Positions 35,446 through 43,688 of a stretch of DNA of 64,000 nucleotides are shown here, in pieces. A model generated the notes under the pieces. It was not told where the DNA came from and ran no database searches. It saw nothing but the letters and a program-made list of their open reading frames with translations. The DNA comes from an uncultured Saprospiraceae bacterium (GTDB lineage: Bacteria; Bacteroidota; Bacteroidia; Chitinophagales; Saprospiraceae), in NCBI GenBank assembly GCA_937959115.1, contig CALGAW010000004.1, forward strand, positions 1 through 64,000, written 5' to 3'. The position numbers and the translations under genes were made by a program. Every line of letters begins with the position of its first letter. Positions within the stretch are counted from its first letter, which is position 1.

Positions 35446-36759
35446 ATGGATAAGGCCCCAATTCAGTTTAACTCAAGTGCGGAAATCAAGACTTACCAAG
35501 AAGCTCAGCTCATTGATCTGTTGAGTTATTTGAATAAACACTCCAAATTTTACCAAGGGCATTTCAAGGAAAATAATATTGATATAAATGAAATAAAAAC
35601 CCTTGAACAGTTAAACAAGATCCCTCCTGTCTCAAAGTCTGATCTCCAGCAGTATAATGATGAATTTATCTGTGTAAGTAGGACTGAGATCATTGACTAT
35701 ATTACGACTTCCGGTACACTCGGTGATCCAGTAACCTTTGCAATGACGGATAAGGATTTGGAACGCCTAGCAACCAATGAGTATTTCTCTTTTCTCACAG
35801 CAGGAGGTAGTAAAGAAGACATCTATCAGCTAATGACGACAATCGATAGACGGTTTATGGCAGGATTGGCTTATTTCCTAGGAGCAAGGAAGCTAGGAGC
35901 TGGAATTGTGCGTGTTGGTTCGGGTTTACCTGAACTTCAATGGGATACGATTAATCGGATCGCTCCAAATGCGATTATCGCAGTTCCTTCTTTTATTTTA
36001 CGGCTCATCGCATATGCTGAAGCAAACGGTATTGACTATAAAAAGTCAAGCGTCAAGAAGGCAATTTGCATTGGAGAGCCATTGCGTAATCCTGATTTTT
36101 CATTGAATACACTCGGAAAGGCAATAACTGATAAGTGGGATATCGAGTTGTTTTCTACATATGCTTCGACAGAGATGGCAACAGCGTTTACTGAATGTTC
36201 AGCTGGGCAAGGTGGTCATCATCAGCCAGAACTTATTATCGTTGAGTTTTTAGACGAGCAGGGCAGGGAAGTGCCTGAAGGTGAGCCAGGAGAAGTCACA
36301 ATTACAACGTTAGGGATGGAGGCAATGCCTTTGCTCCGATTTCAGACTGGGGATATCTGTTATCGACATTCGGAGCGATGCTCCTGTGGACGGCTTTCTC
36401 AACGCTTGGGGCCGATAATTGGAAGGAAACAACACATGATTAAGTATAAAGGCACAACGCTTTATCCGCCTGCGATTTACGATATTCTAAACAACGACAA
36501 TAATATCCTAAATTATATCGTTGAAGTGTACACTAATGATATTGGAACAGATGAAATTCTTATAAAGATTGCATCAAAAGAGACTGGCAAAGAATTTGCT
36601 AAAAGACTACGTGACACGTTTAGGGCGAAACTTCGGGTAACACCAAAATTCGAATTTCACGATTCGAAAGTCATTCAAAAACAAATGTTCCCTGAAATGA
36701 GTCGAAAACCGATAAAATTTTTCGATAATAGAAGAAATAAGATAACCCAATACATGTAA
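35446..36759 (+). CDS. Phenylacetate-CoA ligase-like adenylate-forming enzyme
   Basis: 437 residues from the ATG at 35446. The AMP-binding P-loop is YITTSGTLGDPVTF (~85). Further family motifs are STYASTEMATAFTEC (A5-like), PLLRFQTGDICYR (A7/A8-like) and a C-terminal subdomain starting at GRKQHMIKYKGTTLYPPAI. A Cys pair (CSCGRLSQRLG) as in PaaK is present. The family activates carboxylic acids (aryl acids or amino-acid-like acids) to acyl-CoA through an adenylate. The substrate is unknown. It is divergent from a PF10014 dioxygenase. It could supply or consume a hydroxylated acid in the same pathway (inference). Confidence 0.85.
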   Translation: MDKAPIQFNSSAEIKTYQEAQLIDLLSYLNKHSKFYQGHFKENNIDINEIKTLEQLNKIPPVSKSDLQQYNDEFICVSRTEIIDYITTSGTLGDPVTFAMTDKDLERLATNEYFSFLTAGGSKEDIYQLMTTIDRRFMAGLAYFLGARKLGAGIVRVGSGLPELQWDTINRIAPNAIIAVPSFILRLIAYAEANGIDYKKSSVKKAICIGEPLRNPDFSLNTLGKAITDKWDIELFSTYASTEMATAFTECSAGQGGHHQPELIIVEFLDEQGREVPEGEPGEVTITTLGMEAMPLLRFQTGDICYRHSERCSCGRLSQRLGPIIGRKQHMIKYKGTTLYPPAIYDILNNDNNILNYIVEVYTNDIGTDEILIKIASKETGKEFAKRLRDTFRAKLRVTPKFEFHDSKVIQKQMFPEMSRKPIKFFDNRRNKITQYM

Positions 36760-36814
36760 ACCCAAATACGATTGTCATACTATTGTATCCTGTTTTTAAA
36801 AAAAATAAAATAAA

Positions 36815-37426
36815 ATGAGATTATTACCTATTCTGTTTTTAATTCTAACTTCAACAAGCTTGTTTGCTCAAAAAACAACAAGTGATGTATTTTCAACTAC
36901 AAGAATTACTTGGTTTGGACTTGATTTTACTAAACTAAAACTTATTGATGGTGCTGGAATTCCCATTGTAGAAGATGTGAAAAATAGATTTGTTCCAAGT
37001 TGGAACCGTCTTTTTATTGAAGAAGCTGATAAATATGATTTGGCTAAATATTATAAGAAATCATTGGTTGCGAAAGACCTTAAATCTGTAAGAGAATTAA
37101 ATAAGACGATAAATACTGAGGAACTAGTCACTTATGACGCGTATTCGTTTGGTAAAGAAGAAGTTACAGGAATGGTGAAAAAATACGATTCTAAAGCTTC
37201 TGATGGCATTGGTCTAGTCTTTATTGTTGAAAGCCTTGATAAAGTAAATGAAAAAGCAACGGTTCATCTTACTTTTTTCGATATTGAAACTAGAAATGTA
37301 CTATTTCATAAAAGAATGGAAGCATCTCCAGGAGGATTCGGCATAAGAAACTATTGGGCAAAATCATTCTTGAAAATAATGGAGCAATCTAAAAAAGAAT
37401 GGAAAAAGTGGGCAAAGAGCATTTAG
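36815..37426 (+). CDS. Secreted protein of unknown function
   Basis: 203 residues with a clear signal peptide (RLLPILFLILTSTSLFA before Q). I do not recognise the family. The mature part begins with DVFSTTRITWFGLDFTKLKL, has a central Lys-rich helical region (YYKKSLVAKDLKSVRELNK) and ends in a basic helix (SKKEWKKWAKSI). Short hydrophobic strands (GIGLVFIVESLD, TVHLTFFDIETRNVLF) suggest a compact alpha/beta fold. It has no Cys and no sorting tail, so it is probably periplasmic. It is followed by a very long hairpin (37448-37514). Confidence 0.8.
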   Translation: MRLLPILFLILTSTSLFAQKTTSDVFSTTRITWFGLDFTKLKLIDGAGIPIVEDVKNRFVPSWNRLFIEEADKYDLAKYYKKSLVAKDLKSVRELNKTINTEELVTYDAYSFGKEEVTGMVKKYDSKASDGIGLVFIVESLDKVNEKATVHLTFFDIETRNVLFHKRMEASPGGFGIRNYWAKSFLKIMEQSKKEWKKWAKSI

Positions 37427-37447
37427 CTCCGAATTCACTAGTAAATC

Positions 37448-37514
37448 AAAACCCTTAGCATTTTTATGTGTTAGTTGATTGAAGAACGTAACACATAGAA
37501 ATGCTAAGGGTTTT
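37448..37514. terminator. Exceptionally long hairpin, probable bidirectional terminator
   Basis: Two 26-nt arms (37448-37473 and 37489-37514) are complementary except for one mismatch and enclose a 15-nt loop. The ends are AAAACCC and GGGTTTT, so each strand ends in a short T run. It lies 22 bp after the stop of the secreted protein gene and before the -7 box of the next gene. Confidence 0.7.
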
Positions 37515-37548
37515 ATCGTAAATGGTTTTCCATATTCAATTTATTACC

Positions 37549-37556
37549 TATTTTTG
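37549..37556 (+). promoter_or_regulatory. -7 box 5 nt before the membrane protein start codon
   Basis: TATTTTTG matches TAnnTTTG, and only 5 nt separate it from the ATG at 37562. With the usual start-site spacing, transcription would begin at or next to the ATG, giving a leaderless transcript. Confidence 0.5.
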
Positions 37557-37561
37557 CGAAT

Positions 37562-38698
37562 ATGAACACGCAGCAAGTAGATTATCTGAACATAGGGTTA
37601 ATGTTAATTTCCTTTATCATTGCCATGATCGTTCCTTTTGAATTGTTTTTATTCTCCTACGCAGTATTAGGACCAATTCACTATTTAACAGAGATAGGCT
37701 GGCTCAGAAAACAACATTACTTTACAAAAAAGAAGTCTGATTACCTATGGTTGATAGGCTTGTGCGCCCTTACAACACTTGGAGCATTGCTCGTTGAACT
37801 GAACAGATGGGATGCCACAAGAGGGGTATATACGTTTTTAAATGATAGTGCTGTTTTTTCAACACCAATGTCTTGGTTGTCCGAGTATCAGGTTGCCTTC
37901 ATATTTCTAGCGTTTATTGCTGCATTAGCCTTTACAATATTTAATAAGCTTTGGCAAAAAATTGCATTGATTGCTGTGGCGGTTGTTGTTTCTACTCAAA
38001 TAAAGGCGATTCCTGCTTTATACAGTGTTTTTGGAGTGTTTTTACCAACTATTCTACATGTAAGCCTATTCACAGGTGCCTTTATTTTGTATGGAGCACT
38101 TAAGAGTAAAAAAACTTCTTCGTATCTCTCTTTTCTGGCGTTTATACTTTTCATTTTTTCCTTCTTCATTATTGATGTGGATGGTTCTTCTTATACTATT
38201 AGCAAGTACGCAAAAGAAACCTTTAGAATTTCAAATTTTGATGGTTTAACAGTCATGTTGGCTGCTTTATTTGTAGATATTAAGAAATTACTTCCCTTCA
38301 ATTTTAACAACGATTTGATTGTTAGAGTCGAAGCATTTGTTGCCTTTTCATACACCTATCATTACTTAAATTGGTTTTCAAAAACCTCCATTATTAAGTG
38401 GCATCAAGTGCCTAAAAAATGGATTGCCGCTTCTTTATTGATATGGGCTTTATCTGTTGGGTTATATCTATATAACTATCGAATTGGTTTGTTTGCTTTA
38501 TTCTTTTTAAGCATGCTACACGTATTCCTTGAGTTTCCTCTTAATCATAGAACGTTTATTTACATTGGACAACGGTTGTTAGGCAGAAATCCAGATGCTG
38601 GTAAAGGCAAAGGGCCAAAATCAAAATCGAAGAAAAGAAATTCGAAAGGCTCCGAAAGAATTCTGGATTCTGGTAATTTTAGAAAAAGCAAGGTCTAG
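37562..38698 (+). CDS. Ten-helix integral membrane protein with intramembrane His/Glu motifs, unknown function
   Basis: 378 residues. I count about ten hydrophobic segments (~9-38, 61-80, 110-127, 133-150, 157-180, 188-204, 228-240, 254-272, 287-304, 308-328) and a basic tail (Lys/Ser-rich, ~345-378). I do not recognise the family. Polar residues sit in predicted helices: His40-x3-Glu44 (GPIHYLTEIGW), His166 (TILHVSLF), His267 (YTYHYLNWF) and His320-x3-Glu324 (MLHVFLEFPLN). Two HxxxE motifs and further buried His would suit a membrane metal site; this is inference. Its neighbours, a secreted unknown and a penicillin-acylase-like hydrolase, do not define a pathway. Confidence 0.85.
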   Translation: MNTQQVDYLNIGLMLISFIIAMIVPFELFLFSYAVLGPIHYLTEIGWLRKQHYFTKKKSDYLWLIGLCALTTLGALLVELNRWDATRGVYTFLNDSAVFSTPMSWLSEYQVAFIFLAFIAALAFTIFNKLWQKIALIAVAVVVSTQIKAIPALYSVFGVFLPTILHVSLFTGAFILYGALKSKKTSSYLSFLAFILFIFSFFIIDVDGSSYTISKYAKETFRISNFDGLTVMLAALFVDIKKLLPFNFNNDLIVRVEAFVAFSYTYHYLNWFSKTSIIKWHQVPKKWIAASLLIWALSVGLYLYNYRIGLFALFFLSMLHVFLEFPLNHRTFIYIGQRLLGRNPDAGKGKGPKSKSKKRNSKGSERILDSGNFRKSKV

Positions 38699-38759
38699 CG
38701 GTTAATTACTTTGTCTAAAGAATATTCTAATTGTTAATTGTATAAACTATTGAGGATTT

Positions 38760-41132
38760 ATGTCGTTTCTGTTAAAGTTGTTTAAACCCGCACTTAAATA
38801 CCTTGTAAAGCGCACCGCAATAAAGAATTTGCCTCAGACAGAAGGCGCTTTAAAATTTGAAGGACTAGATCATCCCGTTACAGTCTATAGAGATAAGTGG
38901 GGCGTCCCTCATATTTATGCAAAGTCAACCACAGATGGACTCAAAGCGCAGGGCTTCATCCACGCGCAGGAAAGACTTTGGCAAATGGAGCTCTACCGAA
39001 GAATAGCCACTGGAACAGCTAGCGCAGTAATGGGCAAAGACCTCCTAGAAACCGATGTAGCCATCCGAACACTGGGTTTACACAAGGTAGTAGAACAAGA
39101 TTTTCAACTTTATAAGAAAAGCAAAATAATGCCCCTGCTAGATGCTTACAGTGCAGGTGTTAACCAATACCTGAAATCATCAAATGCAGGGCTTCCAGTA
39201 GAACTCTTCCTCTTAAAACACAAACCAGAACCGTGGACAGTGAAAGACACCTTGGCAGTTGGTCGCGTCCTTGCATTTCAAATGTCTTTTGGTTGGATTG
39301 TAGAACTAGATAAACAGACTATTGTAGACGCTGTTGGCCCCGAGAAAGCGGCTGAATTAGATGTACATTACAATCCTGCAAACCCAGCTGCCTTGTCTGA
39401 GGGAATCGAGACATTCACCTATCAGGAAAACGGAAGTCTAGCTGCCTTTAAAGGCCCATATCTCAAGCCAACAGGGGGCAGTAACAACTGGTCAGTCGCT
39501 CCAAATAAAACAAAATCGGGCAAAGCCTTTTTGTGCAATGACCCACATTTACCATTGACCCTTCCTGGCATATGGTTTGAAAATCATATCGATGCGCCTG
39601 ATCTAAAGATTTCTGGTATCTCAGTGCCTGGAAATCCAGGTATAATGGTTGGACACAATGAGGACATCGCTTGGGGCGCTACCTTAGCCTTTGCAGATAT
39701 TCAAGACACCTACATTGAGGAGTTTACAGATGTAACGCTTTCCAATTATAAGTTTAAAGGCAACGAGAAAAAGACAATAATTCGAGAAGAAGTTATCCAA
39801 ATAGCCAAGGAAAAGCCTTATAAGTTAAAGGTTTATGAAACGCACCATGGTCCTGTGATATCAGACATCTTAAATTATCCAAACAAACGGGTTACCTTAT
39901 GTTCTAATGCCTTGAAACCCGGACGTTTGGTGGAGGGGATCTTATCAATAAATCGTTCAACAAATTGGAATGACTTTGTTGAATCAAATAAATATATTTC
40001 AAGTCCTTCGCTCAATCTTGCATACGCTGATATAAAAGGGAATATTGGCTATTGGATGACAGGAGAAGTCCCGCTGCGCAAGAAAGAGTGTCAAGGAACC
40101 ATGTTGCCTAAAGACGGTGCTTCTGGAGATCATGAATGGTTGGGGAATATCCCGTTTGAGGAAATGCCTCATGCTTACAACCCAGAACGAGGGTTTGTCC
40201 TTACCTGTAATCACAAAATTGTTCCAGATGATTTCCCACATTACATCAGTAATCTATGGATGAACGGTTACCGCGCAGCCAGGCTAGAGCAGCTGCTAGT
40301 GACAGACAAGAAACTAAGCGTAGAGGATTTCAAACAAATGCAGAGTGACTTGTATTGCATTCCTGGTTTGGAGCTAGCAAGTATGTATAATGGATTGACA
40401 CATCCAAAAGCAGCTGTTCAGAAAACGATAGAGCTGTTATTGAATTGGGATGGTATATTGAGCTCAGAAAGTGTAGGCGGTTGTGTTTATCATGTTATTC
40501 GCAAGTTCTTGACTGATCTAGTCATTCGACAGCAAATCGATAAAAAAGTAGCAGATAAGTTTGTCGGGAGCTCTCCAATAGAAAACGCGACACCATTTTC
40601 TGAATACTTTGGTCATGAGATCACCGCTTTGCTTAGAATATTAAATGATAAGTCAAGTTGGTGGAATAAGCAAGCAGGTGGCACTAAGGCAGTACTGTTA
40701 GAAGCTGCGGAGCTAGCAACGCGTAGCCTAAGAGCTCAACTAGGTGATTCAAAGAACTGGCATTGGGGCAAACTACATCGATTGGTGTTTACCCACCCTT
40801 TTGCACAACAGCAGGAAGTATTCGATTTTCTAAATATCGGTACATTTTCTGTGGGTGGTGATCCAGATACGCCTTGTCAAATGTCCTGGAAGCCTGAAAA
40901 GCCCTATGATGGGGGCGGAGAGATCGTAGGACCATCTTACCGTCAAATCATTGATCTAGGTAATTTTTCAAATAGTGTCAGTATGCTGATTCCAGGTCAA
41001 TCTGGTAATCCGCAGAGCGTTCATTATGATGATCAGGTAGAAATGATGCTCAAAAACTACTATAAACCAATGTTTTGGACGCTAGAAGAAGTAAAGGAGA
41101 ATGCGAAGGGCATATTAGAGATGAAGCCTTAG
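38760..41132 (+). CDS. Penicillin acylase family (Ntn) hydrolase
   Basis: 790 residues. Family features: DKWGVPHIYAKSTTDGLKAQ near residue 45, HAQERLWQMELYRR, and the self-cleavage site GGSNNWSV with nucleophile Ser241. Cleavage would give an alpha chain of ~240 residues and a beta chain of ~550. FLCNDPHLPLTLPGIWFE and the QSGNP/QSVHYDDQ-type end are also typical. Substrates in this family include penicillins, cephalosporin side chains and N-acyl-homoserine lactones; none can be chosen here. The N-terminus (SFLLKLFKPALKYLVKRTA) is amphipathic rather than a clear signal peptide, which is unusual for a family that normally acts in the periplasm. Confidence 0.92.
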   Translation: MSFLLKLFKPALKYLVKRTAIKNLPQTEGALKFEGLDHPVTVYRDKWGVPHIYAKSTTDGLKAQGFIHAQERLWQMELYRRIATGTASAVMGKDLLETDVAIRTLGLHKVVEQDFQLYKKSKIMPLLDAYSAGVNQYLKSSNAGLPVELFLLKHKPEPWTVKDTLAVGRVLAFQMSFGWIVELDKQTIVDAVGPEKAAELDVHYNPANPAALSEGIETFTYQENGSLAAFKGPYLKPTGGSNNWSVAPNKTKSGKAFLCNDPHLPLTLPGIWFENHIDAPDLKISGISVPGNPGIMVGHNEDIAWGATLAFADIQDTYIEEFTDVTLSNYKFKGNEKKTIIREEVIQIAKEKPYKLKVYETHHGPVISDILNYPNKRVTLCSNALKPGRLVEGILSINRSTNWNDFVESNKYISSPSLNLAYADIKGNIGYWMTGEVPLRKKECQGTMLPKDGASGDHEWLGNIPFEEMPHAYNPERGFVLTCNHKIVPDDFPHYISNLWMNGYRAARLEQLLVTDKKLSVEDFKQMQSDLYCIPGLELASMYNGLTHPKAAVQKTIELLLNWDGILSSESVGGCVYHVIRKFLTDLVIRQQIDKKVADKFVGSSPIENATPFSEYFGHEITALLRILNDKSSWWNKQAGGTKAVLLEAAELATRSLRAQLGDSKNWHWGKLHRLVFTHPFAQQQEVFDFLNIGTFSVGGDPDTPCQMSWKPEKPYDGGGEIVGPSYRQIIDLGNFSNSVSMLIPGQSGNPQSVHYDDQVEMMLKNYYKPMFWTLEEVKENAKGILEMKP

Positions 41133-41169
41133 AATTCATTAGACGTTGATGGGATTTTACAAAACTGTT

Positions 41170-41526
41170 TTAATCGATCGCTGTCAACAGTATAAAAACC
41201 TGAGTGATGTCCAAATCCCCTTCTCGCACTTTAAATAGCACATTACGACTGGTTCCTTCGCATATCTCAACATCTCTAATCGTATAGAGTACCTCATAGC
41301 TTGTCCCTTTACAAAGCGTGTTTTCTCTGATTTTACGAATGGCAGAATGCCCAGTTCCTTTACATATCTCTTGACCACGTAAGGTAAATAGTACTTCGTT
41401 TTTTGTGCCTTTTAGAAGCTGGTTTTCCTTGAAAGTGAATAATACATTAGGTAAGGTACCTTCCTTGATTTGGTTGTCCTTTATTGTATATAAAATAGTG
41501 TAACCCGTTTCTTTACAAATCTGCAT
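41170..41526 (-). CDS. Small protein of six tandem 17-residue repeats, unknown function
   Basis: 118 residues. After Met1 it is almost entirely six gap-free 17-residue units: QICKETGYTILYTIKDN, QIKEGTLPNVLFTFKEN, QLLKGTKNEVLFTLRGQ, EICKGTGHSAIRKIREN, TLCKGTSYEVLYTIRDV, EICEGTSRNVLFKVREG. A short hydrophobic tail (VFILLTAID) follows. The alternation of short strands and Gly-Thr turns predicts a beta-meander or small beta-solenoid. There is no signal peptide. I do not recognise a named family. The gene is alone on its strand between the acylase gene and etfB. A single similar unit occurs in the small frame at 49038-49145. Confidence 0.72.
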   Translation of the reverse strand: MQICKETGYTILYTIKDNQIKEGTLPNVLFTFKENQLLKGTKNEVLFTLRGQEICKGTGHSAIRKIRENTLCKGTSYEVLYTIRDVEICEGTSRNVLFKVREGDLDITQVFILLTAID

Positions 41527-41756
41527 AAACTTCTTTTAAATAAATCTAAAAAATCATTTGAATCGTATTTCTATGGAAATATAATCAAATTCTAATTATT
41601 AAATCGTCTTGAACAAAAACGATAGTATTCCGTTAATAATAGGTGGAATTTCAGGAATAATTTAAGAAAAACTAAAAGTACTAGATTGTATAAAAATGTA
41701 AAGAAATATATGATTCTGTACCGAACAATGTCGAGATATACGTGATTAAAGCTACA

Positions 41757-41799
41757 CGTCAATAATTACGCATTGACCATTAAAAATTAATAATTAATC
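41757..41799. repeat. Degenerate 7-bp periodic array upstream of etfB
   Basis: Successive 7-mers TCAATAA, TTACGCA, TTGACCA, TTAAAAA, TTAATAA, TTAATCA keep a TTA/TTG register. The array ends 2 bp before TACCTTTG. It is less regular than those at 35384 and 48077. Confidence 0.45.
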
Positions 41800-41809
41800 A
41801 CTACCTTTG
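41773..41809 (+). promoter_or_regulatory. Promoter of etfBA
   Basis: TTG at 41773-41775 and TACCTTTG at 41802-41809 fit the -33/-7 pattern, though the 26-bp spacing is longer than usual. The predicted leader is about 34 nt. Confidence 0.5.
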
Positions 41810-41848
41810 CCGAGAATTTTTAAAAAGAAATTATAAATAAGAGATCAT

Positions 41849-42592
41849 ATGAAATTATTGGTTTGTGTCAGTAAAACACCTGATACTACAACGAAAATCT
41901 CTTTCACAGAAAATGATACGAACTTTAATACACAAGGCGTTCAATTTATTATGAACCCTTATGATGAATGGTATGCTTTAGTTCGTGCACTTGAATTGAA
42001 AGAGAAGCTAGGAAGCGGTACCGTAACTATTATTAATGTGGGACCTGCAGATAATGACACTGTAATCAGAAAAGGCCTTGCAATAGGTGCAGACGACGCT
42101 GTAAGAATCGATGCAAACCCAACTAGCAGCCACTTCGTTGCTAAGCAGATCGCAGAATACGCGAAAGCACAAAGCTATGACATCGTTTTCCTTGGAAAAG
42201 AGACCATTGACTATAATGGCGCTGAGGTAGGATCTGTAATGGCAGAAATGCTAGATGCACCGTTTATCTCTTTTGCAACCCACCTAGAAGTTAATGGGAA
42301 CACAGCTACCATAAACAGAGAAGTAGAAGGTGGAACTGAAGTATTGGAAGTAGATACTCCTTTTCTCATCAGTGCAGCAAAAGGAATGGCAGAGCAAAGA
42401 ATTCCAAACATGAGAGGAATCATGATGGCGAAAAGAAAACCATTAAATGTTGTTCCTGCAGTAGATTCAAGCGATTTGGTCTCTGTTACCAAATATGAAC
42501 TTCCTTCTGGAAAAACGGATTGTAAATATGTAGATCCTGAGAATATGGAAGAGTTGGTATCTTTATTACATAACGAAGCAAAAGTGATATAA
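41849..42592 (+). CDS. etfB: Electron transfer flavoprotein subunit beta
   Basis: 247 residues, the usual length. Family motifs: MKLLVCVSKTPDT at the start, MNPYDEWYALVRALELKEK, and the beta signature around VEGGTEVLEVDTPFLISAAK, RIPNMRGIMMAKRKP. EtfB with EtfA forms a soluble FAD/AMP heterodimer that passes electrons from acyl-CoA and other dehydrogenases to the ETF:quinone oxidoreductase. The stop codon is 2 nt before the etfA start, so the two are one operon. Confidence 0.96.
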   Translation: MKLLVCVSKTPDTTTKISFTENDTNFNTQGVQFIMNPYDEWYALVRALELKEKLGSGTVTIINVGPADNDTVIRKGLAIGADDAVRIDANPTSSHFVAKQIAEYAKAQSYDIVFLGKETIDYNGAEVGSVMAEMLDAPFISFATHLEVNGNTATINREVEGGTEVLEVDTPFLISAAKGMAEQRIPNMRGIMMAKRKPLNVVPAVDSSDLVSVTKYELPSGKTDCKYVDPENMEELVSLLHNEAKVI

Positions 42593-42594
42593 TT

Positions 42595-43554
42595 ATGGCA
42601 GTTTTAGTATATGCTTCAAATGCAGAAGGCAAATTGAAAAAAAGCGCCTTCGAAGCAGTAACCTACGGTAAAAAAGCAGCGAGTATTCTAGGATGTGACG
42701 TACACGCCATCGTTCTAGGAGCAGCAGATGACGCTGGTAAGCTTGGAGAATTTGGTGCTTCCAAAGTCTTTCAACTGAATGACGCAAATCTAAGTAATTT
42801 TGATAGCCAGACACACGCCAATGTCGTAGCTCAAGTGGCAGATAAAATCGGAGCAACGCTTGTTGTTTGCGCTCACGATTCCTTCGGAAAATCACTTGTA
42901 GGACGATTAGCAGTTAGGCTTAATGCTGGAACAGTTTCAGGTGCAAACTCCCTTCCTTCAATGGATAACGGCTTCTCTGTGACTAAAAATGTATTTTCTG
43001 GTAAAGCAGTAGCTACTTACCACGTCAGCTCTGAAAAAAGAGTTGTTAGTGTGATGGGGAACACCTTCCCTCCAGAAGCTGTAGGAAGCGCAGTACAACC
43101 AGAGTCAATTGACGTAACGATTCCAGCAAACCGAGTCCGTGTAAAAGAAGTGAAAACAGTAAAAGGCACAGTCCCATTACCTGAAGCAGAATTAGTTGTT
43201 TCAGCAGGACGTGGTGTTAAAGATCCAGGTAACTGGGGAATCATTCAAGAGTTGGCCGATACGCTTGCAGCAACAACTGCTTGTTCTCGTCCAGTAGCAG
43301 ATATGGGATGGAGACCACACCATGAACATGTTGGACAAACTGGCGTTGCGATTCGTCCAAACTTATATATCGCTATTGGAATCTCTGGGGCAATTCAGCA
43401 CCTAGCAGGTGTCAATCAAAGTAAAACAATTGTTGTCATCAACAAAGATCCAGAAGCGCCGTTTTTCAAGGCAGCTGATTACGGAATTGTTGGTGATTTG
43501 TTTGATGTTGTGCCGAAGCTTACTGCGGCAATTAAAAAACATCAAAGTAGTTAA
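42595..43554 (+). CDS. etfA: Electron transfer flavoprotein subunit alpha
   Basis: 319 residues. The N-terminal domain starts AVLVYASNAEGKLKKSAFEA. The C-terminal FAD-binding domain has GRGVKDPGNW, ACSRPVADMGWRPHHEHVGQ, IGISGAIQHLAGV and INKDPEAPFFKAADYGIVGD, all typical of EtfA. It works with EtfB, encoded immediately upstream. A hairpin (43565-43594) follows 11 bp after the stop and probably ends the operon. Confidence 0.96.
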   Translation: MAVLVYASNAEGKLKKSAFEAVTYGKKAASILGCDVHAIVLGAADDAGKLGEFGASKVFQLNDANLSNFDSQTHANVVAQVADKIGATLVVCAHDSFGKSLVGRLAVRLNAGTVSGANSLPSMDNGFSVTKNVFSGKAVATYHVSSEKRVVSVMGNTFPPEAVGSAVQPESIDVTIPANRVRVKEVKTVKGTVPLPEAELVVSAGRGVKDPGNWGIIQELADTLAATTACSRPVADMGWRPHHEHVGQTGVAIRPNLYIAIGISGAIQHLAGVNQSKTIVVINKDPEAPFFKAADYGIVGDLFDVVPKLTAAIKKHQSS

Positions 43555-43564
43555 ATAAAATAGT

Positions 43565-43594
43565 AAAGGGAAAGTATCTTAAAGCTTTCCCTTT
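43565..43594 (+). terminator. Terminator hairpin after etfBA
   Basis: Perfect 10-bp stem AAAGGGAAAG / CTTTCCCTTT with a 10-nt loop. The T run after it is short (CATTATTG), so its strength is uncertain. Confidence 0.65.
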
Positions 43595-43688
43595 CATTAT
43601 TGAAACAATTAATTAGGTAATTCGTTTTTTTGAGAAGTTATTTTTATATTAATTTCTTCTAATATTGAAACACTCTTTTATATAGATC

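Larger units (their letters stand above)
41527..41848. other. Intergenic region with etfB promoter and 7-bp periodic repeat
   Basis: 322 bp, very AT-rich. It contains a degenerate 7-bp periodic array (41757-41799) directly before the etfB -7 box. No gene or terminator was seen in the rest. Confidence 0.5.
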
